A stretch of DNA of 64,000 bases from Shimia sp. Alg240-R146 (GTDB taxonomy: Bacteria; Pseudomonadota; Alphaproteobacteria; Rhodobacterales; Rhodobacteraceae), in NCBI RefSeq assembly GCF_947331465.1, contig NZ_CAMZOK010000001.1, forward strand, positions 124,001 through 188,000. The letters are read 5' to 3'. Positions 53,796-63,005 of this stretch are shown here, piece after piece. Both the position numbers and the translations under genes were made by a program. Position 1 is the first letter of the stretch. Each line of letters starts with the position of its first letter. Below the pieces are notes generated by a model, which was not told the DNA's origin, made no database searches, and worked only from the letters and a program-made list of their open reading frames with translations.

Positions 53796-54671
53796 ATGGA
53801 TCTTCGCGCTATCGGCATGGGGCTGCTCTTTGCCTTCATCTGGTCCTCGGCCTTTACGTCTGCGCGCATCATCGTGGCTGACGCGCCTCCCTTGGCGATC
53901 TCATCTATCCGCTTTGCCATCGCAGGCCTGATCGGTGTCGCCATCGCCCGCGCTTTGGGCCAAACATGGCACCTGACCCGCGCCCAATGGCGGGCGACGC
54001 TGATCTTTGGCCTTTGCCAGAATGCCTTGTATTTGGGGCTAAACTTCACCGCGATGACCACGATTGAGGCCTCACTGGCGTCCATCATCGCCTCCACCAT
54101 GCCGCTGCTGGTTGCCTTTCTCGGATGGGTCGCGCTTGGGGAAAAGCTCAGCCCAATGGCCGCCATCGGCATGGTGCTCGGATTTGGTGGCGCGGTCCTG
54201 ATTATGGGCGCACGGATGGAGCAAGGCGTTGATATGTTTGGCGTTATCCTCTGTGTTATCGGCGCGTTGGCGCTGGCTATCGCCACACTCACCGTGCGCG
54301 GCGCCTCTGCTGGCGGCAACGTCATGATGATTGTTGGCCTGCAAATGTTCGTCGGCGCGATTGTGCTGTTCGCAGCGTCGCTGGCCTTTGAAACATGGGA
54401 GTTCAACTGGACACCCCGCATGCTCACGGCGTTGACCTATACCATCTTCGCTCCGGGGCTTCTGGCCACATGGATCTGGTTCGCGCTGGTCGCCCGCATC
54501 GGCGCAGTCAAAGCCGCTACCTTCCACTTTCTGAACCCGTTTTTCGGCGTCGCCATCGCCGCCGTGATCCTTGGTGAAACGCTTGGTTTCTTTGACATTA
54601 TTGGCGTTGCCATCATCGCGACGGGCATCCTTGCCGTACAGCTTTCGAAACAATCGCACACGCCCAAGTGA
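53796..54671 (+). CDS. DMT superfamily transporter (EamA type)
   Basis: A 291-residue inner-membrane protein with ten hydrophobic helices in two EamA repeats: FAFIWSSAFTSARIIV in helix 1 and ISSIRFAIAGLIGVAIA in helix 2 of the first repeat, and YTIFAPGLLATWIWFALVARIGAVKAATFHFLNPFFGVAIAAVILGE in the second. It would export a small metabolite. The ATG at 53796 is the first residue of the first helix group. It differs from the DMT protein at 23051 in helix composition. Substrate unknown. Confidence 0.87.
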   Translation: MDLRAIGMGLLFAFIWSSAFTSARIIVADAPPLAISSIRFAIAGLIGVAIARALGQTWHLTRAQWRATLIFGLCQNALYLGLNFTAMTTIEASLASIIASTMPLLVAFLGWVALGEKLSPMAAIGMVLGFGGAVLIMGARMEQGVDMFGVILCVIGALALAIATLTVRGASAGGNVMMIVGLQMFVGAIVLFAASLAFETWEFNWTPRMLTALTYTIFAPGLLATWIWFALVARIGAVKAATFHFLNPFFGVAIAAVILGETLGFFDIIGVAIIATGILAVQLSKQSHTPK

Positions 54672-54722
54672 AGCCGCGTCAGCGCGGTTTGATATGACAA
54701 AAGCCGCATGTGTTGGCACAAC

Positions 54723-55442
54723 ATGCTTATGGAATTTGTCTTTGCATATGGCGCGGGTCTGCTGACCCTGATCAACCCCTGCGTGGTTCCGGTGCTGCCG
54801 ATCGTGCTGGCCACCGCTTTGCAAGCCAGCCGCCATGGCCCCGCCGCATTGGCCTTGGGCATGAGTATCAGCTTTGTTGTGCTTGGCATGGCCGTGACCG
54901 TCTTTGGGCACGCCATTGGTCTGACACCTGAAACCCTCGCCCGCGGTGGCGCCGTCCTTATGATGGTCTTTGGTGCCATCCTGCTTATCCCACAGTTTTC
55001 AATGGCGTTTTCCACCGCTACCGCCGGCGTTGCTGCGCAGGCTGACGGCACGCTTGACGCGGTGGACCGCTCCACATTGCAAGGCCAATTCCTTGGCGGC
55101 CTGCTGTTGGGCGCGGTGTGGTCGCCCTGCATCGGGCCCACTCTTGGCGGGGCGATTTCACTCGCCAGTCAGGGTGAAAGCCTCGGCAGCGCCGCGCTGA
55201 TCATGGTGGCTTTCGCCGCTGGCGTGTCGACCCTGATCCTTGGTCTTGGTTATGGCGCCCGGTCGGCTTTGCAAAGCCGCCAGGACCTGATGCGCCGCAT
55301 CGCGGCCAAATCCCGCCCCTTCATGGGCGCGATCTTTCTGCTCACCGGCCTCGCGCTGTTTTTCAACCTTCACCACATGATCGAATTTTGGTTGGTCGGC
55401 ATCTTGCCCACCTGGTTGCTCGATCTGTCTGTATCCCTCTGA
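54723..55442 (+). CDS. CcdA-family thiol-disulfide transporter
   Basis: A 239-residue membrane protein with six helices and the two reactive cysteines in helix 1 (TLINPCVVPVLP) and helix 4 (AVWSPCIGPTLGGA), the CcdA/ScsB pattern that passes reducing power from cytoplasm to periplasm. ATGs at 54708 and 54729 are alternatives. It is followed after 16 bases by a Tat-signal thioredoxin gene, which is its probable periplasmic client. This is a short CcdA form without fused thioredoxin domain. Confidence 0.9.
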   Translation: MLMEFVFAYGAGLLTLINPCVVPVLPIVLATALQASRHGPAALALGMSISFVVLGMAVTVFGHAIGLTPETLARGGAVLMMVFGAILLIPQFSMAFSTATAGVAAQADGTLDAVDRSTLQGQFLGGLLLGAVWSPCIGPTLGGAISLASQGESLGSAALIMVAFAAGVSTLILGLGYGARSALQSRQDLMRRIAAKSRPFMGAIFLLTGLALFFNLHHMIEFWLVGILPTWLLDLSVSL

Positions 55443-55458
55443 TCAAAAGGATTTTTCA

Positions 55459-55866
55459 ATGAACCGTCGCACTTTCCTCACAACAACCGTCGCCGCCTTG
55501 GCCCTGCCTGTCGTCGCGCAGGCCACCACAAACTACACACCTGGCCTTGTGAAAAAACGCCTCGCTGCAGGCGAAACCGTGTTTCTGGTTTTTGGCACCG
55601 AATGGTGCACCACCTGCGCCGCGCAAGACCGCGCCATCAACGCCTTGATGCAGTCCAATCCGGACTATGACGCCAAGGTCACTTTCATCCACGTCGATTA
55701 CGATCAGTACGGTCAATCCGATCTGGCGAAAGAGCTGAAAATTCCCCGCCGCTCGACCCTCGTGGTGCTCAAAGGAAGCGAAGAACTTGGCCGCATCGTG
55801 GCAGGCACCTCCAAAAAACAGATCAAAGACCTGATGGACATTGCCCTGTCCGCAACCGTGGCATGA
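55459..55866 (+). CDS. Periplasmic thioredoxin-family protein with Tat-type signal
   Basis: A 135-residue protein. The N terminus NRRTFLTTTVAALALPVVAQA is a Tat-like signal with twin arginine. The mature domain has the thioredoxin-fold active site EWCTTCAAQD (CTTC) and the cis-Pro region IPRRSTLVVLKG. It probably receives electrons from the CcdA protein encoded just upstream and reduces periplasmic disulfides, perhaps in haem-c maturation or protein repair. Confidence 0.88.
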   Translation: MNRRTFLTTTVAALALPVVAQATTNYTPGLVKKRLAAGETVFLVFGTEWCTTCAAQDRAINALMQSNPDYDAKVTFIHVDYDQYGQSDLAKELKIPRRSTLVVLKGSEELGRIVAGTSKKQIKDLMDIALSATVA

Positions 55867-56023
55867 CAGGCCGCACATCTACCGAGGCGTGTGTGCGCCT
55901 CGGATTGATCCAGACAATGCAAACATAGACACCGCCTATGTAAAACATTGGAATTTTCTAGGATCAAACCTTGGTTTCTCATTGCTAAGCTGCCCGTCAC
56001 GCCAAACCAACGGGAACCGCCTG

Positions 56024-57064
56024 ATGACCCAGACACTTGATATGTCGCGCAGCAAAGCCAGCCCCGTGGGCGAGGAAAGACCGCGCCGCTTCGTGTTTTT
56101 GCTGCTCCCGGAGTTTTCGCAAATCAGCTTCGCTTGCGCGCTCGAGGCGCTGCGCATGGCAAACGGATTTGATGGGCGCAAACATTTTGACTGGCACGTG
56201 CTCAGCAGTGATGGCACGCCTGTCGCGGCCTCAAGCGGTCTTGCCCAAATAGTCGACGGCGACCTTACAGAACTGGACCGTCAAGACACGCTGATCGTCT
56301 GTGGTGGGGACAACATCGCCACCCATTCCACACCTCAAGTGCTCAATTGGATCCGCCGCGAGGCACGGCGTGGTGTGCGCGTCGGCTCTGTTGCAAGCGC
56401 CACCTATACCCTCGCATTGGCTGGCCTGTTGACCGGCAAGCAAGCCACCGTGCATTGGGATTTTCACAACGCTATGGCCGAAAGCTTCCCCGGCATCGAC
56501 CTGTTAGAACGGGTTTTTGCAATTGACGGACAGCACTTCACCTGCGCCGGCGGTGCGGCCTCGATGGACTTGATGCTTTATCTGATCGAGCGGGACCACG
56601 GCCGCGACCTTGCCAATCACGTGGCCGAGAAAATGGTCTACTCCGCGCCGCGCAGCCCGCACCACAACCAGCGCCTGTCGCTGCAACTGCGCGCCGGCAA
56701 ACGCAGCAGCAAACTGACCGAAGCCGTGGAAATCATGAATGCCAACATCGAAGCGCCCCTGACCCCGTCCGAGGTCGCCACCGCCGTTGGTCTGTCCTCC
56801 CGCCAGCTCGAACGCCTGTTTCGCAAACACCTCGGCACCACGCCCAAAACCCACTACACCGGCCTTCGTCTGCGCAAGGCCCGCGACTTGATGTTTCAAA
56901 CCGAAATGAAGCTCAGCGAAATTTGCTTTGCCTGCGGCTTCAACAGCCAGACCCATTTCTCCAAAGCCTACCGCGCATCCTTCGGCGTATCGCCGAGCCG
57001 CGACGATGGCCGGTTCGAACCCGCTACTCTGCGCGTCAGGTCGCGGACGATCACTATGGCTTGA
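56024..57064 (+). CDS. GlxA family transcriptional regulator (DJ-1/PfpI plus AraC HTH)
   Basis: A 346-residue regulator. The DJ-1 domain starts at RRFVFLLLPEFSQISFACALEALRMAN (about residue 20) and the elbow reads VGSVASATYTLALAG, so the nucleophile cysteine is absent. The AraC domain (about 245-335) has LSSRQLERLFRKHL and CGFNSQTHFSKAYRASFGVSP. The ATG at 56024 is chosen near the conserved part; the frame extends back to 55841 inside the upstream thioredoxin gene. It precedes msrB by 92 bases but is not clearly in the same operon. Effector unknown. Confidence 0.88.
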   Translation: MTQTLDMSRSKASPVGEERPRRFVFLLLPEFSQISFACALEALRMANGFDGRKHFDWHVLSSDGTPVAASSGLAQIVDGDLTELDRQDTLIVCGGDNIATHSTPQVLNWIRREARRGVRVGSVASATYTLALAGLLTGKQATVHWDFHNAMAESFPGIDLLERVFAIDGQHFTCAGGAASMDLMLYLIERDHGRDLANHVAEKMVYSAPRSPHHNQRLSLQLRAGKRSSKLTEAVEIMNANIEAPLTPSEVATAVGLSSRQLERLFRKHLGTTPKTHYTGLRLRKARDLMFQTEMKLSEICFACGFNSQTHFSKAYRASFGVSPSRDDGRFEPATLRVRSRTITMA

Positions 57065-57156
57065 CCCTCCTGCGATAACTCTTTTCAAAGTAGTCTCACG
57101 TACCATATCCCCGTAGTGAGGTCGGGCAAACAAAGGCCCCAGACAAGGAGACGCGC

Positions 57157-57609
57157 ATGACCAAGTATTTCAAAGACCCCGACGTGGTCGCCACGCTGAC
57201 CGACGAACAGTTCTGGGTCACTCAGGAAAGCGGCACCGAACGCCCCGGTTCTGGCAAGCTTTTGTACAATCATGAACCTGGTATTTACGTCGACGTGGTC
57301 TCGGGTGAACCGCTGTTTGCCAGTTCTGACAAATACAACTCCGGCTGCGGCTGGCCCAGCTTTACCAAGCCCATCGAAACCACCAATGTCGCTGAATCCC
57401 ACGATACGACACATGGCATGGTCCGCACCGAAGTGCGCTCCGCGCACGGCGACAGCCACCTTGGCCACGTTTTTCCGGACGGCCCCGCAGATCGCGGCGG
57501 CCTGCGCTACTGTATCAACTCCGCCTCGTTGCGGTTCGTGCATCGCGACGATATGCAGGCCAAGGGCTACGGCGCCTATCTCGACCAAGTAGAGGAGATC
57601 GACCAATGA
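57157..57609 (+). CDS. msrB: Peptide-methionine (R)-S-oxide reductase
   Basis: A 150-residue repair enzyme reducing methionine-R-sulfoxide. The catalytic cysteine is in [11 protein letters not shown] near residue 120, and the resolving-type cysteine in [10 protein letters not shown]. It lacks the two CxxC zinc motifs found in many MsrB proteins, since the segment before YNSGCG reads EPLFASSDK. The start follows an AGGAGA-type site. It overlaps the msrA start by four bases, giving a two-gene methionine repair unit. Confidence 0.95.
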   Translation: MTKYFKDPDVVATLTDEQFWVTQESGTERPGSGKLLYNHEPGIYVDVVSGEPLFASSDKYNSGCGWPSFTKPIETTNVAESHDTTHGMVRTEVRSAHGDSHLGHVFPDGPADRGGLRYCINSASLRFVHRDDMQAKGYGAYLDQVEEIDQ

Positions 57610-58112
57610 GCGAACGCGCAGTTCTGGCCGGCGGCTGTTTCTGGGGCATGCAGGATTTGATCCGAAAAATGGACGGCGTGCTGTCCACACGGGTGGGATA
57701 TACCGGCGGCGATGTGCCCAATGCGACCTACAGGGACCACGGAACCCATGCCGAAGGCATCGAGATCACCTTTGATCCGGCGCGCATCAGCTATCGCAAA
57801 TTGCTGGAATTCTTCTTTCAAATTCACGACCCGACCACGCCGAACCGTCAGGGCAATGATCTTGGCATGTCGTATCGCTCTGCGATCTATTTCACGGACG
57901 ACGCGCAAAAAGCCTGCGCCATCGACACCATCGCTGATGTCGAGGCGTCTGGTCTTTGGCCCGGCAAAGTGGTGACCGAAGTTGAACCGGTTGGTGACTT
58001 CTGGGTCGCAGAAGAGTTTCACCAGGACTATCTGGAAAAGAACGCAAATGGCTATACCTGCCACTTTGCGCGTCCGGACTGGGTGCTGCCAAAACGTGAC
58101 GTTTCCGCCTAA
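57606..58112 (+). CDS. msrA: Peptide-methionine (S)-S-oxide reductase
   Basis: A 168-residue enzyme with the MsrA catalytic motif [11 protein letters not shown] near the N terminus and the conserved [26 protein letters not shown] and [23 protein letters not shown] segments. It reduces the S-epimer of methionine sulfoxide. It starts in an ATGA overlap with msrB. The C-terminal resolving cysteines may be limited to YTCHFARP. Confidence 0.95.
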   Translation: MSERAVLAGGCFWGMQDLIRKMDGVLSTRVGYTGGDVPNATYRDHGTHAEGIEITFDPARISYRKLLEFFFQIHDPTTPNRQGNDLGMSYRSAIYFTDDAQKACAIDTIADVEASGLWPGKVVTEVEPVGDFWVAEEFHQDYLEKNANGYTCHFARPDWVLPKRDVSA

Positions 58113-58143
58113 TCAGAGACTGTTTTAGGTCGGCCGCCTTGCG

Positions 58144-60153
58144 CTATCCCTCTGCGACGCGGGGCCGACCGGACGCTTCGACTGTGATCGTCGCCTCTAT
58201 AAAGACCTCGCGCGCTTCTGCCATCGCGCGGGTCACGTCCCGCTCTGCACGCACCCGAATGCTCTGAGCACCCGCAGCCTCTGCGTCTGCACGCGCAAGC
58301 TCGGACAAATGCGTTTCCAGCCGCGTCAAAGCCTCTTCTTCGCTCAAAAAGTCTTCGAGCCCCACCTCCAGATGCACCCGAAATTTGCCTTCGCTGAGCG
58401 CGGTCACTGTACCCGCCCGTCGAATGGTTACACGGCCCACAACCGCGCCAATCGCGTTTGCCACGCCGCCGTGTTCTGGCAACTTCATCGCACAGCCCAA
58501 CTGTTCCGCCACCGCCGGATAATAACTCCCCGCAGATGCCCCCAATCCGATCACCGCGCTTGCTAACCCGGTCTCAAGCCGGATCAAACCACGATGCCCG
58601 CCGTTTAGCCCCCGCTGCATCAAAACATGTCGCGCCAACCGTTCTGGCGGCAGATCAAACCCCAAGTCCTCTTCGGCAAAACCAGTCTCTAATAGGGCCA
58701 AACCTGTCTGATGTGTCAGTTGGTCTACAATGATCTTCGCCAAATCCTCAGGCTCCGGTGCCAACATCTGTCCTGCACCAGTGCGCCGTCGTCCAAACAA
58801 CCGCAACGCCTTTTCCGCCGCCACCTGATCCCAAGCATTCACCTTGCCCAAAACGTGGGATGCGTCCGACGGCGTCACGCCAGCAACTTGCACAAGCCCA
58901 CGTGTCACCAAGCGCCGCAATGCCTTGATCTCAATCCGGTTGCGCAGCACATCTCCCAAAGGAGTGACACCGGACCCAATCCGGCCAAACAACGCAGCCT
59001 CCCGGTCAGACAACCCAACAGGCTGCGCACCTTTCAGGGCGCGCACAAATCGCCCGTCATGTTCTCCCGGCACGGCCCGCACCAACTGCGCATCAAGCGC
59101 GGCGTGCACGCCGTCATGGTCATCCAGCGCCATCAGCGACACCGGCACCAACCGCCTTGGTCCAAGCGTCACACCGCCTTGCAGCCCTTCGGACACAAAA
59201 TGCACCTCGCTGTCGCCGCCAAGACCAAAAGTGCGCATCGCTACGGCTTCTACCATGGTGCGAAACGGTCCGACCTGCGCACCGTCAGGATCAATCGCTG
59301 GCCGCCCTCCGCGCAACACAGCCACATCCGTAGTGGTGCCGCCAATGTCGCTGACCAATGCGTCGTCCGCCTTGGTCAACCACCGCGCCCCCACGATCGA
59401 CGCCGCCGGTCCACTCAGGATGGTCTCAATCGGCCGTTCCCGCGCGAAAGCAGCGGAAATCAGCGCGCCGTCTCCGCGCACCACCATCAGCGGCGCGGTC
59501 ACGCCTAGCGCGTTCAACTGCGCCTCGGCGCGTGAGATCAACCGATCAATCATGCCAATCAACCGCGCATTCAAAAGCGCGGTCAAAGCCCGCTTTGGCC
59601 CGTTCAATTTGGCCGACAAATGATGTGACGCACTCACGGGCCGCCCGGTCAACGCTGCCACCAACGCCGCCGCCTGTTGTTCGTGCGCCGGATTGCGCGT
59701 CGCAAATTGCGAGGCCACAGCAAACCCGCTGACCGCCGCGCCGTGTACGCCCACCCAATCGCGCAAGGCCGGCTGATCCAAAGGCGCGACTTCACCGCCC
59801 GCATGATCGTGTCCACCCGCCAGAACCACCACGGGATCACCGGCCAACGCCTCATCCAGCCCGTGTTTCTTCAAATCTGCGGCGTCAAAGCCAATCAAAA
59901 TCAAGCCGACGCGCTCGCCTTGCCCCTCGACCAACGCATTGGTCGCCAATGTCGTGGACAGCGACGCCAACGTCACATCGCTCGGATTGACCGCAGCCTC
60001 GGTCAGAACTGCCGACACCGCCGCGCCGATACCCTCGGCAAGGTCGTGCCGCGTCGTCAACGCCTTGGCGCTCGCAATCACATCGCTTTCGTCGCGGATC
60101 AAAACCGCATCTGTATAGGTGCCGCCGGTATCGACGCCCAAAGACAAGCTCAT
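58144..60153 (-). CDS. Hydantoinase/oxoprolinase family protein (HyuA-like)
   Basis: A 669-residue protein of the ASKHA fold. The first phosphate loop GVDTGGTYTDAVLIRDESDVIASAKA and the second in VSDIGGTTTDVAVLRGG are the family markers. It corresponds to the HyuA (ATP-binding) subunit of hydantoinase or 5-oxoprolinase. The usual HyuB partner is not next to it, so it may act alone or with a distant partner. The ATG at 60153 starts on the first strand (MSLSLGVDTGG); the frame is open to 60228. Substrate unknown. Confidence 0.88.
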   Translation of the reverse strand: MSLSLGVDTGGTYTDAVLIRDESDVIASAKALTTRHDLAEGIGAAVSAVLTEAAVNPSDVTLASLSTTLATNALVEGQGERVGLILIGFDAADLKKHGLDEALAGDPVVVLAGGHDHAGGEVAPLDQPALRDWVGVHGAAVSGFAVASQFATRNPAHEQQAAALVAALTGRPVSASHHLSAKLNGPKRALTALLNARLIGMIDRLISRAEAQLNALGVTAPLMVVRGDGALISAAFARERPIETILSGPAASIVGARWLTKADDALVSDIGGTTTDVAVLRGGRPAIDPDGAQVGPFRTMVEAVAMRTFGLGGDSEVHFVSEGLQGGVTLGPRRLVPVSLMALDDHDGVHAALDAQLVRAVPGEHDGRFVRALKGAQPVGLSDREAALFGRIGSGVTPLGDVLRNRIEIKALRRLVTRGLVQVAGVTPSDASHVLGKVNAWDQVAAEKALRLFGRRRTGAGQMLAPEPEDLAKIIVDQLTHQTGLALLETGFAEEDLGFDLPPERLARHVLMQRGLNGGHRGLIRLETGLASAVIGLGASAGSYYPAVAEQLGCAMKLPEHGGVANAIGAVVGRVTIRRAGTVTALSEGKFRVHLEVGLEDFLSEEEALTRLETHLSELARADAEAAGAQSIRVRAERDVTRAMAEAREVFIEATITVEASGRPRVAEG

Positions 60154-60368
60154 CTTGCCATTATCCTTCTTGTTCGCTGTGAAACGGATAGCGAGGCAAC
60201 GCCCGCTCGACCAGCCTGTTTGCGACACCAGAAAGAGATGTGCCCGTCACACGAGTCCGATGTCCTCGCCCAAAGCACCAGTCAAGTCGGACCAACCCTT
60301 TCGACCCATGCTTTTGTAGTGAAATGGGGCGCAACACCGCACCCGATGCAAAAAAATCCGTTTTAGTG

Positions 60369-60397
60369 TGAACCATCTGTGTTCTTCGACGTAGACT
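60369..60397 (+). promoter_or_regulatory. Candidate RpoE-type promoter upstream of the sigma factor gene
   Basis: TGAACC at 60369-60374 and TAGACT at 60392-60397 are 17 bases apart, close to the TGATCC-type -35 known for Rhodobacter sphaeroides RpoE promoters. It would allow the sigma factor to activate its own operon. Being next to the ATG at 60402, it would favour a downstream start such as the GTG at 60477. Confidence 0.45.
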
Positions 60398-60401
60398 ATG
60401 T

Positions 60402-61037
60402 ATGCTGACCTTAAACATAGATCCCAAATGTGCAGTGTCCCACCCACCGGACGCGCCGAGACGCGAAAGAAAATTGGTGCCGCAAAAGACTCCAGAGCTT
60501 TCAGAGAACACGGTCTTGATGATCGCGGTTCGTGACCAGAGAGACCGGGACGCTTTTGCATCGCTTTTTGATTTCTTCGCTCCTCGGCTGAAGGGTTTCA
60601 TCATGCGCTCTGGCACCTCCAATCACCAAGCCGAAGAGCTTGTGCAGGAGGTCATGCTGACTGTCTGGCGTAAGGCGGAACAATTTGACCCACATCGGGC
60701 GCAAGTGTCTGCATGGATCTATCAAATCGCCAGAAACCGGCAAATCGATTTGTTCCGCAAGGAAAGCCGCCCCGTGCCGGAAGAGTTGAAAGAAGACCCC
60801 GCAAGCGAACCCGATGCCAGTCAGCTTCTGGCCGTTGAGCAAGAAGCCGGTCATCTGCGCAAAGCGCTTGCAGAGCTTAAGCCGGATCAGCGGCACATCA
60901 TTGAAAAGGCCTACCTCGGAGAGCTGACGCATCAGCAGATCAGCGAAGAGACCGGCCTGCCCCTTGGAACAATAAAATCTCGCATCCGGCTTGGACTGGA
61001 GAGATTGAGACATGAGTTAAAGGATCTCAAGACATGA
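60402..61037 (+). CDS. rpoE: ECF sigma factor RpoE (ChrR-linked, ECF11-like)
   Basis: A 211-residue sigma-70-family factor. Region 2 includes DAFASLFDFFAPRLKGFIMRSG and AEELVQEVMLTVWRKA with the TWRKAEQFD promoter-melting part; region 4 includes LPLGTIKSRIRLGLERLRHEL. It resembles the RpoE of Rhodobacter sphaeroides that responds to singlet oxygen. The true start is unsure: an in-frame GTG at 60477 would give 186 residues, closer to the usual length, and would fit the promoter candidate. It overlaps the anti-sigma gene by four bases. Confidence 0.92.
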   Translation: MLTLNIDPKCAVSHPPDAPRRERKLVPQKTPELSENTVLMIAVRDQRDRDAFASLFDFFAPRLKGFIMRSGTSNHQAEELVQEVMLTVWRKAEQFDPHRAQVSAWIYQIARNRQIDLFRKESRPVPEELKEDPASEPDASQLLAVEQEAGHLRKALAELKPDQRHIIEKAYLGELTHQQISEETGLPLGTIKSRIRLGLERLRHELKDLKT

Positions 61038-61669
61038 GCGCCATTTCACATCACATACCCGATGCGATGCTGACGGCTTATGCAGCGGGCACACTGCCTC
61101 ACGCCTTTTCGGTTGTTGTGGCAAGTCATGTATCCCTGTGTCTCCAGTGCCGCGCAGCGCTAGAGGCGCATCAATCCGTGGGCGGTGCGATTCTGGAAAG
61201 CAGGGAAAAAGTTTCCGTGTCCAGCAGTCTGAAATCGGACTTGTTGGCGCAACTTGATGCGCCTTTCCGCCCTGAACCTGTCTATGATCGGTCTGGCGTG
61301 TATCCCGGCCCCGTCATGGAAGCTCTGAAAGGACGTGCACCGAAATGGAAGAGTCTCGGTATGGGCGTGCGTCAGGACATTATCTCCGCTGGCGATGAGG
61401 GGTCGGTGCGCCTGCTCTATATCCCACCTGGGCAGGCCGTTCCGGATCACAGCCACAATGGGCTGGAGCTGACCCTCGTGCTGCAGGGGAGCTTTAGTGA
61501 TGAAACCGGCAAGTTCGGTGTTGGTGACCTTGAGATCGCAAACGAAGATCTGGAGCATACCCCAACTGCTGATGAGGGCGAGCCATGTATTTGTTTGGCG
61601 GCAACCGATGCACCGCTGAAGTTTGCTGCCTTCATGCCCCGATTGCTTCAACCGTTGTTTCGGATTTAG
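61034..61669 (+). CDS. chrR: ChrR-type zinc anti-sigma factor
   Basis: A 211-residue anti-sigma factor. The N-terminal zinc-binding anti-sigma domain has the His-x3-Cys-x2-Cys pattern in ASHVSLCLQCRAAL (about 35-48), and the C-terminal cupin domain (about 110-200) has HSHNGLELTLVLQGSFSDE with metal-type histidines. In R. sphaeroides ChrR releases RpoE on singlet oxygen. The start overlaps rpoE by four bases. Both zinc-domain and cupin features are intact, so control of the downstream lipid genes is likely. Confidence 0.93.
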   Translation: MSAISHHIPDAMLTAYAAGTLPHAFSVVVASHVSLCLQCRAALEAHQSVGGAILESREKVSVSSSLKSDLLAQLDAPFRPEPVYDRSGVYPGPVMEALKGRAPKWKSLGMGVRQDIISAGDEGSVRLLYIPPGQAVPDHSHNGLELTLVLQGSFSDETGKFGVGDLEIANEDLEHTPTADEGEPCICLAATDAPLKFAAFMPRLLQPLFRI

Positions 61670-61696
61670 GCATCTGTCCCACACCAAAGGTTCCAC

Positions 61697-61711
61697 CAGA
61701 TTGCAAATCTG
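61697..61711. promoter_or_regulatory. Interrupted palindrome between chrR and the hypothetical gene
   Basis: CAGATT-GCA-AATCTG at 61697-61711, in the 92-base gap after chrR. No T-run follows on either strand, so an operator is as likely as a terminator. Confidence 0.4.
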
Positions 61712-61761
61712 AACACCCGATATCCCTCTCTACACTGTGATGACAGCCGGAGATTTCTTAC

Positions 61762-62268
61762 GTGTTTCAAGCCACAGAAGTCGCGGTGAATGACCGGATG
61801 CAATCCGGCTATACCTACATGCGAACCGCGCCGGTCGGCGAGGCTTTTGCAGACACATTCAAGCCGCACTTTTCTCCGCAAGAGATGTTGGAAATGGGTG
61901 TGTTTGAGGGGCGCTATATGGGCGACTGCACCAAAGAGTTCCCACCTGAGTGGTTTGCAAATGCCAAGCTAAGTACCAAGGCCGATGTGTCGCTGAACTA
62001 CTTTGGCGTCAAAAGCCGGCAACCCCTAAGCACGTGGCGCGAAAAGGGATGGATATATGGCCCAGATCCGCGCGGCTGGTTCCAATGGTATTGTCGGTAT
62101 TACATGGGGCGGCGTCTGGATGATGTCGACCTCATCCAGATCAAACGCTGGCGCGCCTTTTCCCGCCACGCAGGTCAGATACGCGCAAACTGCTACCCCG
62201 GAGACATCTTTTGCCGTCCCCGCCAACGGCAGGGGCTGCTTCAGTGGGCTTACGACCCGTTTATCTGA
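61762..62268 (+). CDS. Hypothetical protein downstream of chrR
   Basis: A 168-residue soluble protein of unknown function. It is rich in aromatic residues, with a conserved-looking pattern PVGEAFADTFKPHFSPQEMLEMGVFEGRYMGDC and WREKGWIYGPDPRGWFQWYCRYYMGRR. The C terminus is rich in Tyr, Trp and Arg. The GTG at 61762 follows GGAGA with nine bases; ATG at 61798 is an alternative. It converges with the SDR gene by 11 bases. Its position after rpoE-chrR is suggestive but it may have its own promoter. Confidence 0.7.
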   Translation: MFQATEVAVNDRMQSGYTYMRTAPVGEAFADTFKPHFSPQEMLEMGVFEGRYMGDCTKEFPPEWFANAKLSTKADVSLNYFGVKSRQPLSTWREKGWIYGPDPRGWFQWYCRYYMGRRLDDVDLIQIKRWRAFSRHAGQIRANCYPGDIFCRPRQRQGLLQWAYDPFI

Positions 62269-62279
62269 GGCCGAACCGC

Positions 62280-63005
62280 CTATTTGAAGCCAAGAGCCAA
62301 GAAATCGGGCAAAAGGGAATACAGGCGAAGAATCCATGAAAATGGCGCAGGGAAATCCGTGCGAAAGCGCCGCTTCCGCATGGCGCGCGCAACCTTTGCC
62401 GCGGCCTTTTCGGGCGACATAAGCATCGGCATTTTGAAGGTGTTTTTCCGGGTCAGCCGTGTGTCAATAAAGCCGGGATTCACCAGCCGAACCACAATCC
62501 CACTGCCCGCCAAATCATGACGCATGGTTTCGGCCAAGCTGCGCAAAGCTGCTTTGCTGGCGCCATAGCCGATCGAATTAGGTAGCCCACGATAGGCCGC
62601 CAACGATCCAATCAAAGTCACGTCACCTTTACCGGCATTCAAGAAAGTCGGAATGATCTGTCCCAAAATGCGCATCGCACCCATAAAGTTCACGTCACAC
62701 ATCGTGAGAGCAGCGTCGGCGTCCCAATCCGAGGCGTTCATAGGGTCATAAGCGCCTGCATTGTAAATCACGCCGTCGATGTCACCGACCTCGGCAATGG
62801 CACCACGTACAGATTCGGCATCGGTCACATCCATCGCCAACACACGTGAGCCAGGTATATCTGCGCTCAGACTTTCCAGCCGGTCAGCACTGCGCGCAGA
62901 CAACACCAGATGCGCGCCCTCGGCAGCCAACGTTCGCGCCAAGGCGCGCCCAAGCCCCTCACTCGCGCCGATAAGCCAGTAGGTTTTTCCGGAAATTGGG
63001 ATCAT
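62280..63005 (-). CDS. Short-chain dehydrogenase/reductase
   Basis: A 241-residue NAD(P)-dependent SDR. Motifs: GASEGLGRALARTL at the dinucleotide loop, YNAGAYDP, catalytic YGASKAALRS (Tyr-x3-Lys) preceded by a serine in IGSLAAY, and NPGFIDTRLT. It overlaps the DUF1365 gene by four bases, so the two are cotranscribed. In Rhodobacter sphaeroides an SDR and a DUF1365 protein lie together in an RpoE-dependent operon; the reaction is unknown. Confidence 0.9.
   Translation of the reverse strand: MIPISGKTYWLIGASEGLGRALARTLAAEGAHLVLSARSADRLESLSADIPGSRVLAMDVTDAESVRGAIAEVGDIDGVIYNAGAYDPMNASDWDADAALTMCDVNFMGAMRILGQIIPTFLNAGKGDVTLIGSLAAYRGLPNSIGYGASKAALRSLAETMRHDLAGSGIVVRLVNPGFIDTRLTRKNTFKMPMLMSPEKAAAKVARAMRKRRFRTDFPAPFSWILRLYSLLPDFLALGFK

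Noticed and set aside
53479-53931. A 150-codon plus-strand open frame before the DMT exporter
   Set aside because: It overlaps the real DMT gene in another frame and its sequence is arginine- and proline-rich without domain similarity.
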